From Thermothelomyces thermophilus ATCC 42464 (taxonomy: Eukaryota > Ascomycota > Sordariomycetes > Sordariales > Chaetomiaceae), in the NCBI RefSeq assembly GCF_000226095.1, contig NC_016476.1, forward strand, positions 1,178,001-1,242,000: 64,000 bases of DNA, given 5' to 3'. Shown here piece by piece: positions 23,809 to 34,836 of this stretch. The notes beneath the pieces are model-generated. The model searched no databases and was not told the DNA's origin. It saw nothing but the letters and a program-made list of their open reading frames with translations. The position numbers were made by a program, and so were the translations under genes. How positions within the stretch are numbered: the stretch's first letter is position 1; each line of letters opens with the position of its first letter.

Positions 23809-26411
23809 TCAAAACGCCTCCTTGACAACGTCCTCCTTTCCCAGCTTGTACCTCCCGCTTCTCGGTGTCCCGATACGTCCCGAGCCCCTGCGCCCAGCAA
23901 TGCCAAAGTCGCCCGCAATGCTTTCCCTGGTGGGTCTCTTGAGACGGGCGTGATTGACCATGTTAACCTCGTGCGGCAGCGCGACAATGACATTCTTGTC
24001 TGTGCCAAACTTGAAGTCGTCCGCCTTGACATCATCCGTGTAGCGCTTGATCAGATATGGCGCCTTCCGCCCGCTCAGAACCTTCTTAAGGCTCCATTCG
24101 ATGATGTATGGGCCCGTCGCGGTGATGATGCTGGTCTCTTCGGCGCCCTCGCCCGTATTGAACTTGGCCGGAGTGAAATTAACCCCTTTGCCTGTCTCGT
24201 AGGCAAACTGCGCGACGTGTTCGGGCGTTAGGGCGAGACGACGGGGTTGCGGCTTGTCGTCGGCGGCGAAGGACTTCTCAAAACCCAGCTTGCCCTCGTT
24301 CTTGCCCGACTTCTGAAGCGCGTCGATGAGAAGGAGATACGTACGGCACGTGGCAAGCACCCAGCGACCGTCGGCCGACACATCGAGACCGATGATGGGC
24401 TCACCGAGAGCGGGGATATGCGTCTTGGCGTTGATCCCCAGACGGTCGAAGAGCCGGACGTCTCCCTTGTTGGAAGCCACGGCGATGTAGCCCTTTCCGG
24501 TTGTCGCAATCGCCGAAAAGTCGTTTTTACTCACGTATTGCTTGAGTTGTGCATCGACGAGCTTCGTGCCTGACAGACGAGGGTCCACACGGTAAAGAGC
24601 ATTTTTGCTGATGCCTAGGAACGTGGGCTCATGCGTCATCTGAGCGAACTTGTTCTCGGGCGCGAATGTTACCACCGGGATGTCCTCATGGACCGTCCAC
24701 TCATCGACGACCTTGCCATACTCAAGATCCATGCGGTAGAGCTTGTTCGGTTCCGAGTCCTTTTGGAGAATGAGGTTGCGGTCTTCATTGTGAAGCATGA
24801 CCTTCTTTGGGGAGAACAGCTCGCCTTTGGGCGTCTCGACCTTGGAGATATTGGTGCTGAACTCGAGATGGTTGTCGGGCGTGTGCTTGAACACGCCGAT
24901 CTTGGATCCACGGACGACAAACGACCGGTCGTGCTTGTAGCCAACAGCGAGTTGCTTGTTGACATCGTTGTCTTTGGGCTTGTACTCGACATCGTCTGCA
25001 TCTTCGTCACTGTCGTAGTGCTCGCTCCGTGGCCGGTCATCCTCCTCTTCTTCATCCTCTTCGGCATGCTCCTCCTGCTCCTCCTCCTCCTCTTCAGCCT
25101 GCTCGGAATCTTCCATTGTAAGGTCGTTGAAGGCGTCCGCCACATAATCTCGTTCCTTGTCCTTGATCTTGGACCACTTCGTCTCGTTCAGTTGCTCCCA
25201 TAGAGCCTGAAGAAGACCATCCTGAAACCTCTCAAGTGTAGGCTGGTCTTTGAATCGAAGGAGCCATGAGTAGGCGGAGCCATCGTCGGTAAACTGATTG
25301 AAGATGAAGGACAAGAACTCGAAGTTGAATACAGGGTTGATGTCCGCAACGACAGGAATTCCTAGCCAATCCCGGTCTGAGCTCTTGACTTGAAGCCAAT
25401 ATTGCCAGTCGCCAATCTCTGTCACTGTCGCCGTCACGGCTGCATCCTGGAGAACAAATGTGCCTGACGGGAAGTCGAAGAAGTGGAGCTCGGCAACCTC
25501 TGCCGCGAGAATCTCGCGAGCTTCGGGGTGCGCCGAGACCGCAGGAGGTTTCATATCATTCTCCTTGCTCGTGTTCGCTGGCGTGGTCCCAGTCTCACGC
25601 ACGTTTTCGCGCTTAACGCGGGTATTGGCTGCAGGCTTGCCGAGCACCATCGAGTCGGAGGGGTCCAAGGACCTGGTAATCGTCGGGCTATGGATGGGGC
25701 TCGCTTGGGGGATGGGTTGCTCGTCAAACTGGAACTGTGCCAAGTCTTCCTCCGTAGCTGTGGTGTGCGGTTTTCGGTACTTGCGCTCGTACTGGCAGCG
25801 CCTGGCGATCTGCTCAAATTGCTCGACCTGAGAAGGCTGGATGGTGGGGTCGCAGACAAATTCGTATACGTCGCCTGCGTCTCCGCTCAGGTCCCGCCAA
25901 GCCAGAACTCGCTCGCTCCCTTCTCGGTTCTCGACGCGAAAATGGAGTGCTTCGTCAAGCAAAAACGTCTTTTCGTCCCGCTCGCCTGCTAGGACGTCCG
26001 CATCAGCCTCGGCGTCTTCGCCCTCCTCGGCCAACAGCTCGGCTTCTCCCTCCTCGTAAACCCGTTGTACAACTAGCTGGTAATGGTAGTCCTGTGCCGT
26101 GCGCCGAATCCGGGCCGAAGCGTCCTTGAAGATGAGCTCGGAGTAACCCTTTGGTGAAAGCGGCCGGACAAGATACAGCTGGCCTTGTGGCAGCTCAATC
26201 ATCGACTCCTGGTTGCTGGAGCCGAAGAGGAGCTTCCCAACTGGAAATAGTCAGTGTGGCTATACTTGAATGACAGCAGGAACCAAAGTGATGATTCAGT
26301 TGCGCCCGAATCACGGTTCAATTTGTTGAGGCGGAAGGCAAAACACAGTCAGAGGCGGAGGGTCCATGTAGGGCAAGCGGGGCAGAGCTTACCATTCCTG
26401 AGCACAAACAT
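23809..26411 (-). CDS. VID27: VID27 family cytoplasmic protein
   Basis: Coding exons are 26393-26411 and 23809-26240, giving 816 residues, close to yeast Vid27 (782). The first exon is only 19 nt and encodes MFVLRN; the 152-nt intron starts GTAAGC and ends TTTCCAG, and the joined start MFVLRNVGKLLFGSS fits the family's N-terminus. Visible parts are an N-terminal region, a central PH-like region followed by a long acidic stretch (near 25000-25110), and a C-terminal region with repeated beta-strand patterns typical of the VID27 domain. The family is named for vacuolar import and degradation of fructose-1,6-bisphosphatase in yeast; its precise role is unclear. The internal ATG at 26202 would omit the conserved start. 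Confidence 0.93.
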
Positions 26412-27013
26412 TGCCGCTGAGGTGCGTCAGGCGGTCAAAAAGAAATTGTAGAAATCGCAGTTTTGAGCGCCCGAAAAGGGTGGAGAGGGGCGCGAAGGAA
26501 AAAGACTTTGGGAAAGAAAGGCCGCTTATCTTCGAAAGACTTTTTTTGATTTGCCTTCCCGACCGAAGACGGCACGCAGGCAGAGCTCGGCTTAGTGCGA
26601 CCGACTATGGGAGCTGCGTCATAACAAGCAACTCGCTTGTGACAGTGTACGGGACAACTGAATGGAGGGGAAGATGTGTGGCGGTTGGGTACAGCCAATC
26701 GCGACGGCCGAAAGGTGGGTCAATGCGCCACATCTCAGGCAGCTGTTGACTCATTGGTTGCGTTGCCGGGTTACAGTTGACCAATGCTTGGACAAACCTC
26801 AGGGGGCATGAAAGCGAATTTCTGTCTGGCTCTCTCACTGGATCCAGAGCATGATACTTGCGGAGGACAATGCAAAAGGTTCTTGGGAACGGATATTAAC
26901 ATCAACGAAAAAGAAGGATGGGAAAATTTCCTTCGGTCCATTACTAAGCTCTTGACAGACGTGTATCAGTCCCCAGCAGCAGAAGGAATAATGCTTGTCC
27001 AGTTCTAGTTTCC
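26412..27013. other. Intergenic, promoter of VID27
   Basis: About 600 bp lie between the VID27 start and the stop of the prenylcysteine oxidase-like gene, both on the minus strand. It holds the VID27 promoter and the 3' end of the upstream gene. Short frames here are not convincing. Confidence 0.55.
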
Positions 27014-28834
27014 TTAGACCAAGATACTCTGCTTCTCTTCCCACGCCAGGCCATTCTTGCTCTTGGCTACAGTTGCGCCTTGCATGTCATCAACGACCAA
27101 GCGTGCAACATTCTTCCCCATCAAGGCATTTGTCTCCATGGTTGAGATGAAGCTCTCCATGCCCGACGTGTAATAAACCCCCGCGCCGACAACGGGGTCT
27201 TGGAAGGTCACCCGCGGTAACGCCCGAGGATACGAGTTGAAGACATGTGGGAGGTACCACGAGATGGGGCTGTCGCTGCCCGTAAATCCCGAGGGAACGG
27301 ATCTACCAAGCAGGCGGCTATAATATTCGGTTAGAGCACCAGTGAGAGAGCGAGGATTGGGGTAGCATGCCTGAGGAACTCGGGCGTGACAGCCTCGGGG
27401 GAAAAGATCTTATAGACGTATTCCCTCCTCTTTGTTTGTGGGTTCGTGGCCTGGCCAAGCATGCTCACGCTGAGGAAGCCCGCCTTGCCCACCCCCCCGA
27501 CTCCCGATGATGGAGTATCGGACTGAGCAAGGGTGGTCAGGACCATGCCGGGCACTTTGGCCGAGGTAGGCAAGCCGAAGAATTCAGGACTGAGACGATA
27601 AGGTGATGTAAAGATGGTGACGTGAAGCTGTACATAAGGAATCTCATCAATGGCGGTTTCCAGAACACCCTCTCCGACCGAAATGCCACTGAACTGGAAG
27701 GGGTTGGCCAGAACGACATGGTCGAACGTAACCGGGTGTGTGGTCGAACTATCCAGCGCGCTACCGGATCTTGTCTGAACAGCGTACCGCTGCTGACTGG
27801 TTGTACTGTCGGATACCTTGTCGATGCCGATGACTGTTGTGTTGAGAGCGACCACGGCCCCTGATCTTTGTATCATCTCATGGAAGATCTGCCAGTTTCC
27901 CCCCTCAACGGCGAGAGCGCCGTCAGCAGCCATGGAGACCTGGAGTTATACTGCTTTAGCCACAACTTCCCGTGCGGCAGGTCGTAAACCTACCATGGTG
28001 TCCAGTCCGTGGATCTGGGCAAGGTTGGAGGCATAGTTCACCCGCGTGCTGGCTTGGACGAGGCCACGAGCGTAGCGAGCGTCGACCTGCACTGTCAGGG
28101 GTGGACCAGAGACTTGCATCATGACGGAGACGTACATCGTTTGCCTCGAGATATTGCTCTCCAGTGACGCCGGTCACCTCAAGTAGCCCAAGGTCCTCGG
28201 CTCTCTGGGTAAGCGACTCAAACGGAAAGAACTGTGGCTCGTACAATCGGAGAAACTTGGCGACAGTGGTGGCTGTCAGATGCTGGACCTTTCGCGGGCC
28301 GCTTATTCCGTACTTCCGGATGACTTTCAGGATTTTCCACCACGATGGGGCGTTTTGGTCAATGGTGAAGACGAAGCGATCCCCGTCCCAGATACCCATG
28401 ACCGAATCGACATCAGCATCACGATAGCTCGGGGAGAGTCCGAACTCGGTCATGGCGTTGTACAAGATATGATTGACCTTGACGAAGATGCTGGCGCCCT
28501 GCTCAAACCGCTGAGTCGGGTCATTGAACGGATTGGTAGTGAGCGTCCGGCCACCGATGCGATCTGTTTTCTCAAAGACAGTGACATTGACATGCACGCC
28601 AGCCTCTGCCGCGAACTGCCGTAGAAAGTAGGCAGCAGATGACCCAGCTGCCCCGGCGCCTGTGCTTTTCAGTCAGCCGAAGGTTCCAAGGCTCGGCTGC
28701 CAGGGAACTGGAGAAGCGCGAAAGAGTTCCGTACCAACAATAGCTACTTGCCGGACTGATTCATCAGATGCTTGGGCAAAGCCAGACCCTAAAAGCGCGA
28801 CGGCAGCAGTGCCAAATGCATGGTTGAGTCTCAT
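27014..28834 (-). CDS. Prenylcysteine oxidase/lyase-like FAD enzyme
   Basis: Five exons were traced: 28735-28834, 28136-28659, 27994-28086, 27371-27939 and 27014-27317, giving 529 residues with frame kept at every joint. The protein starts with a signal peptide (MRLNHAFGTAAVALLGSGFA), then the FAD dinucleotide-binding motif VAIVGAGAAGSSAAYFL and TDRIGGRT. Later motifs (STRVNYASN, VEGGNWQIF, ISWYLPHVFNSYPRALPR, VTFQDPVVGAG) are those of the prenylcysteine oxidase family. Family members cleave the thioether of prenylated cysteine, releasing cysteine, a prenyl aldehyde and hydrogen peroxide, usually in lysosome or vacuole; the signal peptide agrees. Introns are 75, 49, 54 and 53 nt; the last has a GC donor (27318-27370) with a CTAAC branch site. 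The 49-nt intron was chosen because it alone preserves the conserved NYASN region. Confidence 0.9.
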
Positions 28835-29646
28835 GATGGCACACCCGTCTTTGGTGATGCAGGATAAGAAAAGTCCCGATTCAACCTCACGAATTAATTA
28901 ATCCAGGAAGAAGAGATGTATCATTCCCGCCTACCGAACTACAACTGCGGGATAGAAATATATACGCCTCTGCTGATGGCGAGCACGAAACAGGCTCTTT
29001 GATGTTGGATATGAATAAGGTTGGGATCCTTGGCAGCACCGGCTGCGCTGGCATCACCCTATGCGCGCTCAGGTGCGGGCCCAATCCGACGTAATGCTAG
29101 GTGCCAGGCTGCCAACTGCATAATAATAACCCAATAGAGCGGTTGGTCCCCCCTGCCCATCAATCTTCGGGAAGGCCGACGATGGAATCGTATGTGAATA
29201 GCCACAAATTGGGGCTTCAATAGAGGGATGGTCATGCAGTATGTTAGAGTACTACAAGTACTGGATATATTGCTTTGCGCGCCTTCTCTTTCTGAGAAGT
29301 CGCTTCTGGCTCCGTATTTGCACTTTGTTGGGTGCTCGGCCATGCCGAGCCTGTTATTAGTAGCCCGAGCTTCAAGCGGGATGTGGGGCACTGCCTGCTG
29401 ACTGTGTACAGTACGAATAGTATGTACGGATCCGTACATGCGGAGTAGTTAGAGTACGGATTACAAGTGGTTTGCTGCGCTGAGTGCCTGGCCCCTCCTC
29501 CGCCCGACCACAGCTCTTGGCATTCGGGCTGGAAATCCAGTGAAAAAAGTTCCAAGATCGACGAGAGAGCTCCAGCACCACTCCAAACTCCGCAACCTCT
29601 TTATCCACGCACCGTCAGGCTTGTCGCTCGTCAAGTCACTGTCGTC
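28835..29646. other. Divergent promoter region
   Basis: About 810 bp separate the starts of the prenylcysteine oxidase-like gene (minus) and CCT6 (plus). No gene is supported. Short overlapping frames on the minus strand (29059-29661) have no domain and disagree in frame. Confidence 0.55.
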
Positions 29647-31559
29647 ATGTCCGCCGCACAACTACTAAATCCCAAGGCCGAGTCGAGGGTACGCTGTACT
29701 TTGATCCATGGCCGCATGCTCAGTTTGCTAAACTGTGTTTACAGAGGCGGGGCGAGGCGCTGCGGGTCAACATCAGCGCCGGCGAGGGTCTCCAAGATGT
29801 GCTCAAGTCGAATCTGGGCCCGTTGGGCACCATAAAGATGTGTGTTAAGCATCCAAGCTTGCGGTCTGCGTGATCGTTCTTGGCTAACTCGAGATGCAGG
29901 CTGGTAGACGGCGCCGGCCAGGTACGGATCGATGCGGATAGTCATGAACGACTCGGGCCCGACTGACGACCTCACGTAGATCAAACTGACCAAGGACGGG
30001 AATGTTCTTCTCCGGGAGATGCAAATACAAAACCCAACTGCCGTCATGATTGCACGTGCGGCAACGGCGCAGGACGACATTTGTGGCGATGGCACAACAT
30101 CGGTGGTGTTGCTAGTCGGTGAGCTGCTGAAGCAGGCGGACCGCTACATCCAGGAGGGTTTGCACCCGCGAGTCATCACAGACGGCTTTGAGGTGGCCAA
30201 GAACGCGGCTTTGAAGGTCGGTCATGTCGCACCGAGCGTGAGGTGCTCAGTATCTGATTGTCGCAGTTCCTCGACCAGTTCAAACTGCCCCGCGATGTCG
30301 ACCGCGAACTCCTCCTCTCCGTCGCTCGCACATCTCTCGCTACCAAGCTGAGTGGCAGCCTCGCCCAGAAGCTCACGCCTGATATCGTCGATGCAGTTCT
30401 CGCGATCTACCAGCCGCCTGCGAAGCCCGACCTGCACATGATCGAGATCATGAAGATGCAGCATCGGACGGCCTCCGACACTCAGCTCATCCGCGGCCTC
30501 GCCCTCGACCACGGCGCCAGACATCCCGATATGCCCAAGCGCGTCGAGAACGCTTATATCCTCACGCTCAACGTCAGCCTCGAGTACGAGAAGTCCGAGA
30601 TCAACTCGGGTTTCTTCTACTCAAGCGCTGAGCAACGGGACAAGCTCGTCGAGAGCGAACGCCGCTTTGTGGACGCTAAGCTGAAGAAAATTGTGGAGCT
30701 CAAGAAACAGGTCTGCGGCAACGATGGCAAGAAGAACTTTGTCATCATCAACCAGAAGGGCATTGACCCTCTGTCTTTGGATGTGCTGGCCAAGAACGGT
30801 ATCTTGGCGCTGAGGAGGGCGAAGAGGAGGAACATGGAGAGACTGCAGCTTGTCTGCGGTGGTGTTGCCCAGAACAGCGTTGACGACTTGAGCCCCGAGG
30901 TTCTTGGCTGGGCCGGCCTCGTCTACGAACAGCAGCTTGGCGAGGAGAAGTTCACCTTCATCGAGGATGTGAAGGAGCCCAAGTCGGTCACGATTCTCAT
31001 TAAGGGCCCCAATCAACATACCATAACCCAGGTCACAGATGCGGTCCGTGACGGTCTGCGCAGCGTCTATAACATGATCGTCGACAAGAGCGTGGTTCCG
31101 GGTGCCGGTGCTTTCCAGGTTGCTTGCGCCGAGCATTTGAAGAGCGACGCCTTTCGCAAGACGGTGAAGGGCAAGGCGCAATACGGTGTCGACGCATTCG
31201 CTGACGCGCTTCTCACCATCCCCAAGACGCTCGCGGCTAATGCCGGCCTTGACGTTCAGGATTCTAGTAAGTTCAAATGGCACAACTGTTGATGAACACT
31301 CGGCTAACACCGACATCTAGTTGCCAAACTTCAGGATGAGCATCGGGATGGCAATGTTGTCGGTCTTGATCTGGCAACTGGTGAGCCTATGGACCCCACT
31401 CTTGAGGGTGTGTACGACTCCTTCCGAGTCTTGAGGAACTGCATTGCTTCTAGCTGCGGGATTGCCTCGAACCTCCTCCTCTGCGATGAGATGTTGAAGG
31501 CACGGCAGATGGGGCGGTCTGGCGGACCTGGTCCTGGTATGGAGGGGCCGGAGGAGTAA
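29647..31559 (+). CDS. CCT6: T-complex protein 1 subunit zeta (CCT6)
   Basis: Six exons, 29647-29688, 29745-29839, 29900-29921, 29980-30216, 30267-31266 and 31321-31559, give 544 residues, the usual CCT-zeta length. The third exon is a 22-nt microexon encoding the core of LVDGAGQ. The start [12 protein letters not shown] and the segment [12 protein letters not shown] are typical of the zeta subunit. ATP-site motifs are visible: GDGTT at about 89-93 and [11 protein letters not shown] near residue 410. CCT is the eight-subunit cytosolic chaperonin that folds actin, tubulin and other proteins. Introns are 50-60 nt with standard GT-AG ends. TSR4, on the same strand, starts 277 bp downstream. Confidence 0.97.
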
Positions 31560-31835
31560 AAAGTAAAGAGGCATCATTCACGTCTGTTTGTAAATTACTT
31601 GCTTCGACCATGCAACAGAATAGACGTGATGTAAAGCAAATGGCAACTCTAAGCCTCCTTGTTCGAGATCAAGTCCATGCCACGGCCCTTATCGAGGATT
31701 GCGGGGCAGAGAGCGTCAGATTGACTTACCCCGCCAAAATTTTGCTGCTGCACGGAAAGTGGCCGATGCGCTGCCCGACATCAAACCAGAGCCAACGTAC
31801 GAGGACGCAACAACCCTCGGAGAAAAGTTTTCGGC

Positions 31836-33188
31836 ATGGCGCCGTACGATAGTGAATCTTCGGGTTCCGAAGATGAAGATTACACAGAAACCAATGTGCT
31901 CCTTGGCTACGCTTCCACCGACGCCAATGGAGAGGAGATCAGTCGACTAGGTGGTCGTCCAGTATGTTGACTCTACATGCACATCGCTCGCGCTACTCTT
32001 TAAACGGCCATTAACCGAACGTAGGACTGGCTGGACGCAGACAAAGCGCCCTCCGCTGCAATCGCAAGGTGCAAGGTGTGCAATGACCTGATGGTCCTCC
32101 TCTTACAGCTCAACGCCGAGCTCCCGGACCGCTTTCCGACTCACGAGCGTCGCCTATATGTCTTTGCTTGCAAGAGGAAAAGCTGTCGCAGAAAAGATGG
32201 AAATATCCGCGCCATAAGAGGAATCCGAGTCTCCGCTGAGGCGCCTTCCTCAAGCGTGAGGAACGATCCAGCACCTCAAGCGGCCGCGCCGCCAAAGGCC
32301 TCCTCACAAGGCTTAGGCGAGGCGCTCTTTGGCGTGAAGCCGGCGGCGACAGCAGGATCGGCCGCCCGAGCCAACCCTTTCGCAACCTCGTCCTCTTCTC
32401 CGACCAATCCCTTCGCTCCAAAAGCGTCCTCGTCCACTCCAGCGAACCCGTTCGCCAAAGCACATCCCGCCACGGAGCCGCCAAAACCCGACATCGGCCA
32501 GACTACAGCCGACCTCCCCAAAACCTTCGCTGAAACACTCTCCCTCAACAACCCGCAGGAGCAACAAGCTCCCGTCACCCACGGCCCGCCTTCCCCGCCC
32601 GAACCCTGGCCCGAGCTCTCCGCTCAACCGGCCCCCTACCCGGTCCGCTGGCTCGCCGACGCGGAGTACGAGACGCTCGACCCGATCCCCCTCCCCGCCG
32701 TACCGACCGGCCCGACGGCAATGGACATTGACTCGGGCGAAGGCTCTGGAGGCAGCGGCAAGGAAGACAAGGAAGTGTTCGAATCTACCATGGATGCAAC
32801 CTTCCAAAAGTTTGCAGACCGCGTCGGTCAAAACCCGGAGCAGTGCATCCGGTACGAGTTTGCGGGCGAACCGCTTCTGTATTCCAAGGGGGATGCGGTC
32901 GGCAAGATGCTGCATGTGAGCGAGAAGGAGGGCAAGGTTAGTACTGGGAAGGGCATGCCGCGCTGCGAAAACTGTGGGGCTAGGAGAGTGTTTGAGGTGC
33001 AGTTGATGCCGCATGCGATCCAAGAGTTGGAATGCGAGGAGGACGGGCTGGATGGGATGGACTGGGGAACTATTATTGTTGGGGTCTGCGAGAGGGACTG
33101 CCAGGAAAGAGGGGTGCGAGTGGGAGAGGCCGGTTACGTCGAGGAGTGGGCTGGGGTCCAATGGGAGGAGCTGACCATGAAGAGGTGA
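31836..33188 (+). CDS. TSR4: TSR4/PDCD2 family ribosome biogenesis protein
   Basis: Two exons, 31836-31961 and 32025-33188, give 429 residues. The start MAPYDSESSGSEDEDYTETN followed by VLLGYAS and LGGRPDWLD is typical of fungal Tsr4; the intron splits the GRP|DWLD motif. A Cys-rich N-terminal zinc-binding region follows (CKVCNDLM, then FACKRKSCRRK), then a long Ala/Pro/Ser linker with repeated NPFA motifs, and the C-terminal PDCD2_C domain (PRCENCGARRVFEVQLMPHA). Tsr4 is the dedicated chaperone of ribosomal protein uS5 (Rps2) and is needed for 20S pre-rRNA processing and small-subunit assembly. It lies in tandem with CCT6 and converges on eIF3k. Confidence 0.93.
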
Positions 33189-33491
33189 ATGGATAGACGG
33201 GTAGAACTGCAAAATCCATACAAGAGAAGAAAAAAAAGGAAGGTCATGTCATGTCGTCGTGTTGGCATCTGCACCGTGCAATGAGGCTATGATCTAAACG
33301 CATAGAACCCATGGTAATCCAGACAGACACCCCCTGCAGCCCATCCGCGGCGTGACCATGCCGCCGCAACCCATTAACGCCGAAGCTTTTTGCCGCCAGA
33401 TGCAAGAAGAAACTGCCGCTGAAAGAGGGGCGGCTCGCCGTTTCCGTCGTCAGAATGAAAATAACCGATCCACAGCCCGAGGACAGGGGTT
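33189..33491. other. Intergenic between convergent TSR4 and eIF3k
   Basis: About 300 bp hold both 3' untranslated regions, with an A-rich tract near 33228-33240 downstream of the TSR4 stop. Nothing else is seen. Confidence 0.6.
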
Positions 33492-34424
33492 CTACGCGCT
33501 GTCCTCCCACGACCGCTTGATGACGCGGCTGAACATATCCACCGTGACGTCTTCGCGGATCTCTGTCTTCTTAGCCTCGTTGTCGGGGTTCTTGGGAATC
33601 TGCACCATCCCATCCTCGCCGACCTTCCACCCGCAAGTCTCTACCACGAACTTCTTGACCGCCTCCTCGCTGTCAAGTCCGAGCCAGCCCTCGAGCACGC
33701 TCACTTGGACCTCTCGGTACGCCTGGCTGACCAGCTGAGCGATTCTCAACCGGATCAACTCCTCGAACCCGACGATGTCCGTCGTCAAGTCCGCGTAGAT
33801 GTCATCGCTGTCGAGCGTTGCCCAGAAGCGCCCGTACTGGGCACTCTCGAGTTGCGAGTTGAGCACCCGCAGCTTCGACACGGCCTCGGCGAGGTCCGAA
33901 GTCGAGTTGGGACCCGGGTTGGAGTGCGATGGGGAAAGAAGGTGTAGGGCGAGGTCGAATTGCGGAGAGGGGAATTGTGTCATAGCCTTGACCAGGATGT
34001 TGGTGATCACCTCATCCTTGATGCGGTCCGGGTTGAGCTGGTACCTTGACGTGGGCTGGTTAGAAAGGTCCGCCTTGGGTAACGCGATCCATAAACAACA
34101 GTGAAATGGCGTTCTCTTTTCAGATAGAGCTAATATGCAGCCTCATTGGCGGCGGGCTGATTAGGCCCGTCCACGCTCTGGATAATAGGAAACGTTGATT
34201 GCACATCATAAAGAGGTGTGTAGACGACGGAAAGCTCGTCGCAAACGGGGTCGTACTCACAACTTCAGCAGCGCCCGATTGGCGTTGCAATCACAGAACT
34301 TCTCCTCACATTGTTGTTGGAGGTAGGCCTCGAGAACCTCGGCAGCCTGCGGGTTATACCGCTCGAGCCCGTTGATGATGTTGCGGATCTGCTCCGGCCG
34401 CTCCTGGGGGTCTTCGCCGTTCAT
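33492..34424 (-). CDS. eIF3k: Translation initiation factor eIF3 subunit K
   Basis: Two exons, 34261-34424 and 33492-34044, give 238 residues, the normal length. Exon 1 encodes the family N-terminus (NIINGLERYNPQAAEVLEAY, then CEEKFCDCNANRALLKL); the joint gives LLKLYQLNPD, which matches the family. Exon 2 carries TNILVKAMTQFPSP and the PCI-like C-terminal region. eIF3k is a non-core subunit of the eIF3 complex, which binds the 40S ribosome during initiation. The 216-nt intron is long for this window. An in-frame ATG at 34526 would add a Pro-rich extension; the ATG at 34424 is chosen because it agrees with family starts. The promoter is shared with DNA ligase I. Confidence 0.93.
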
Positions 34425-34836
34425 GGTGGGCGAGCTTGTGTCTCGAGGTCGCGGGGTTGCAGGAGGAAAAATCGGTACTCGGGGTTTTAGGTCCAACCCT
34501 TCTTGGTGGGGCCCACCCAAATTCAACTTCTTTCCACGCCTTTTGTGGGCTGCCGGAAGCAGTTAGCGCAAAGTCGGGGCCTGAGATCTGCAGGTCACAT
34601 GCACCCGCGGTGATCTCGCGAATCAGAGCGCGAGTATCGTGCTGATTCAGGGCAACGTCATCGAGAGCTGCCAGATTTGGAGAGGCATTTCGACAACGAA
34701 GTCTACGTCGAAATGGGGACAGGTGAGATGCGCGCCGGACGTAGCAGACGGAAGTTTTTGTTTCACATCGAATTTTTCGCCCTAGTTGACAAAAGGATGT
34801 TCATGGCCTCTGCCTTGCCCATATCCTGACATCATC
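34425..34836. promoter_or_regulatory. Short divergent promoter, eIF3k and DNA ligase I
   Basis: Only about 410 bp separate the two start codons, which point away from each other. I found no ACGCGT box here, unlike the POL2 promoter. Shared regulation is inference from spacing. Confidence 0.5.

Noticed and set aside
32313-33212. 299-codon frame antisense to TSR4
   Set aside because: It mirrors the GC-rich third positions of TSR4 and has no recognisable protein feature.
34786-34836. N-terminal extension of DNA ligase I upstream of 34837
   Set aside because: The in-frame extension begins at TTG, not ATG, and is not like the family start.
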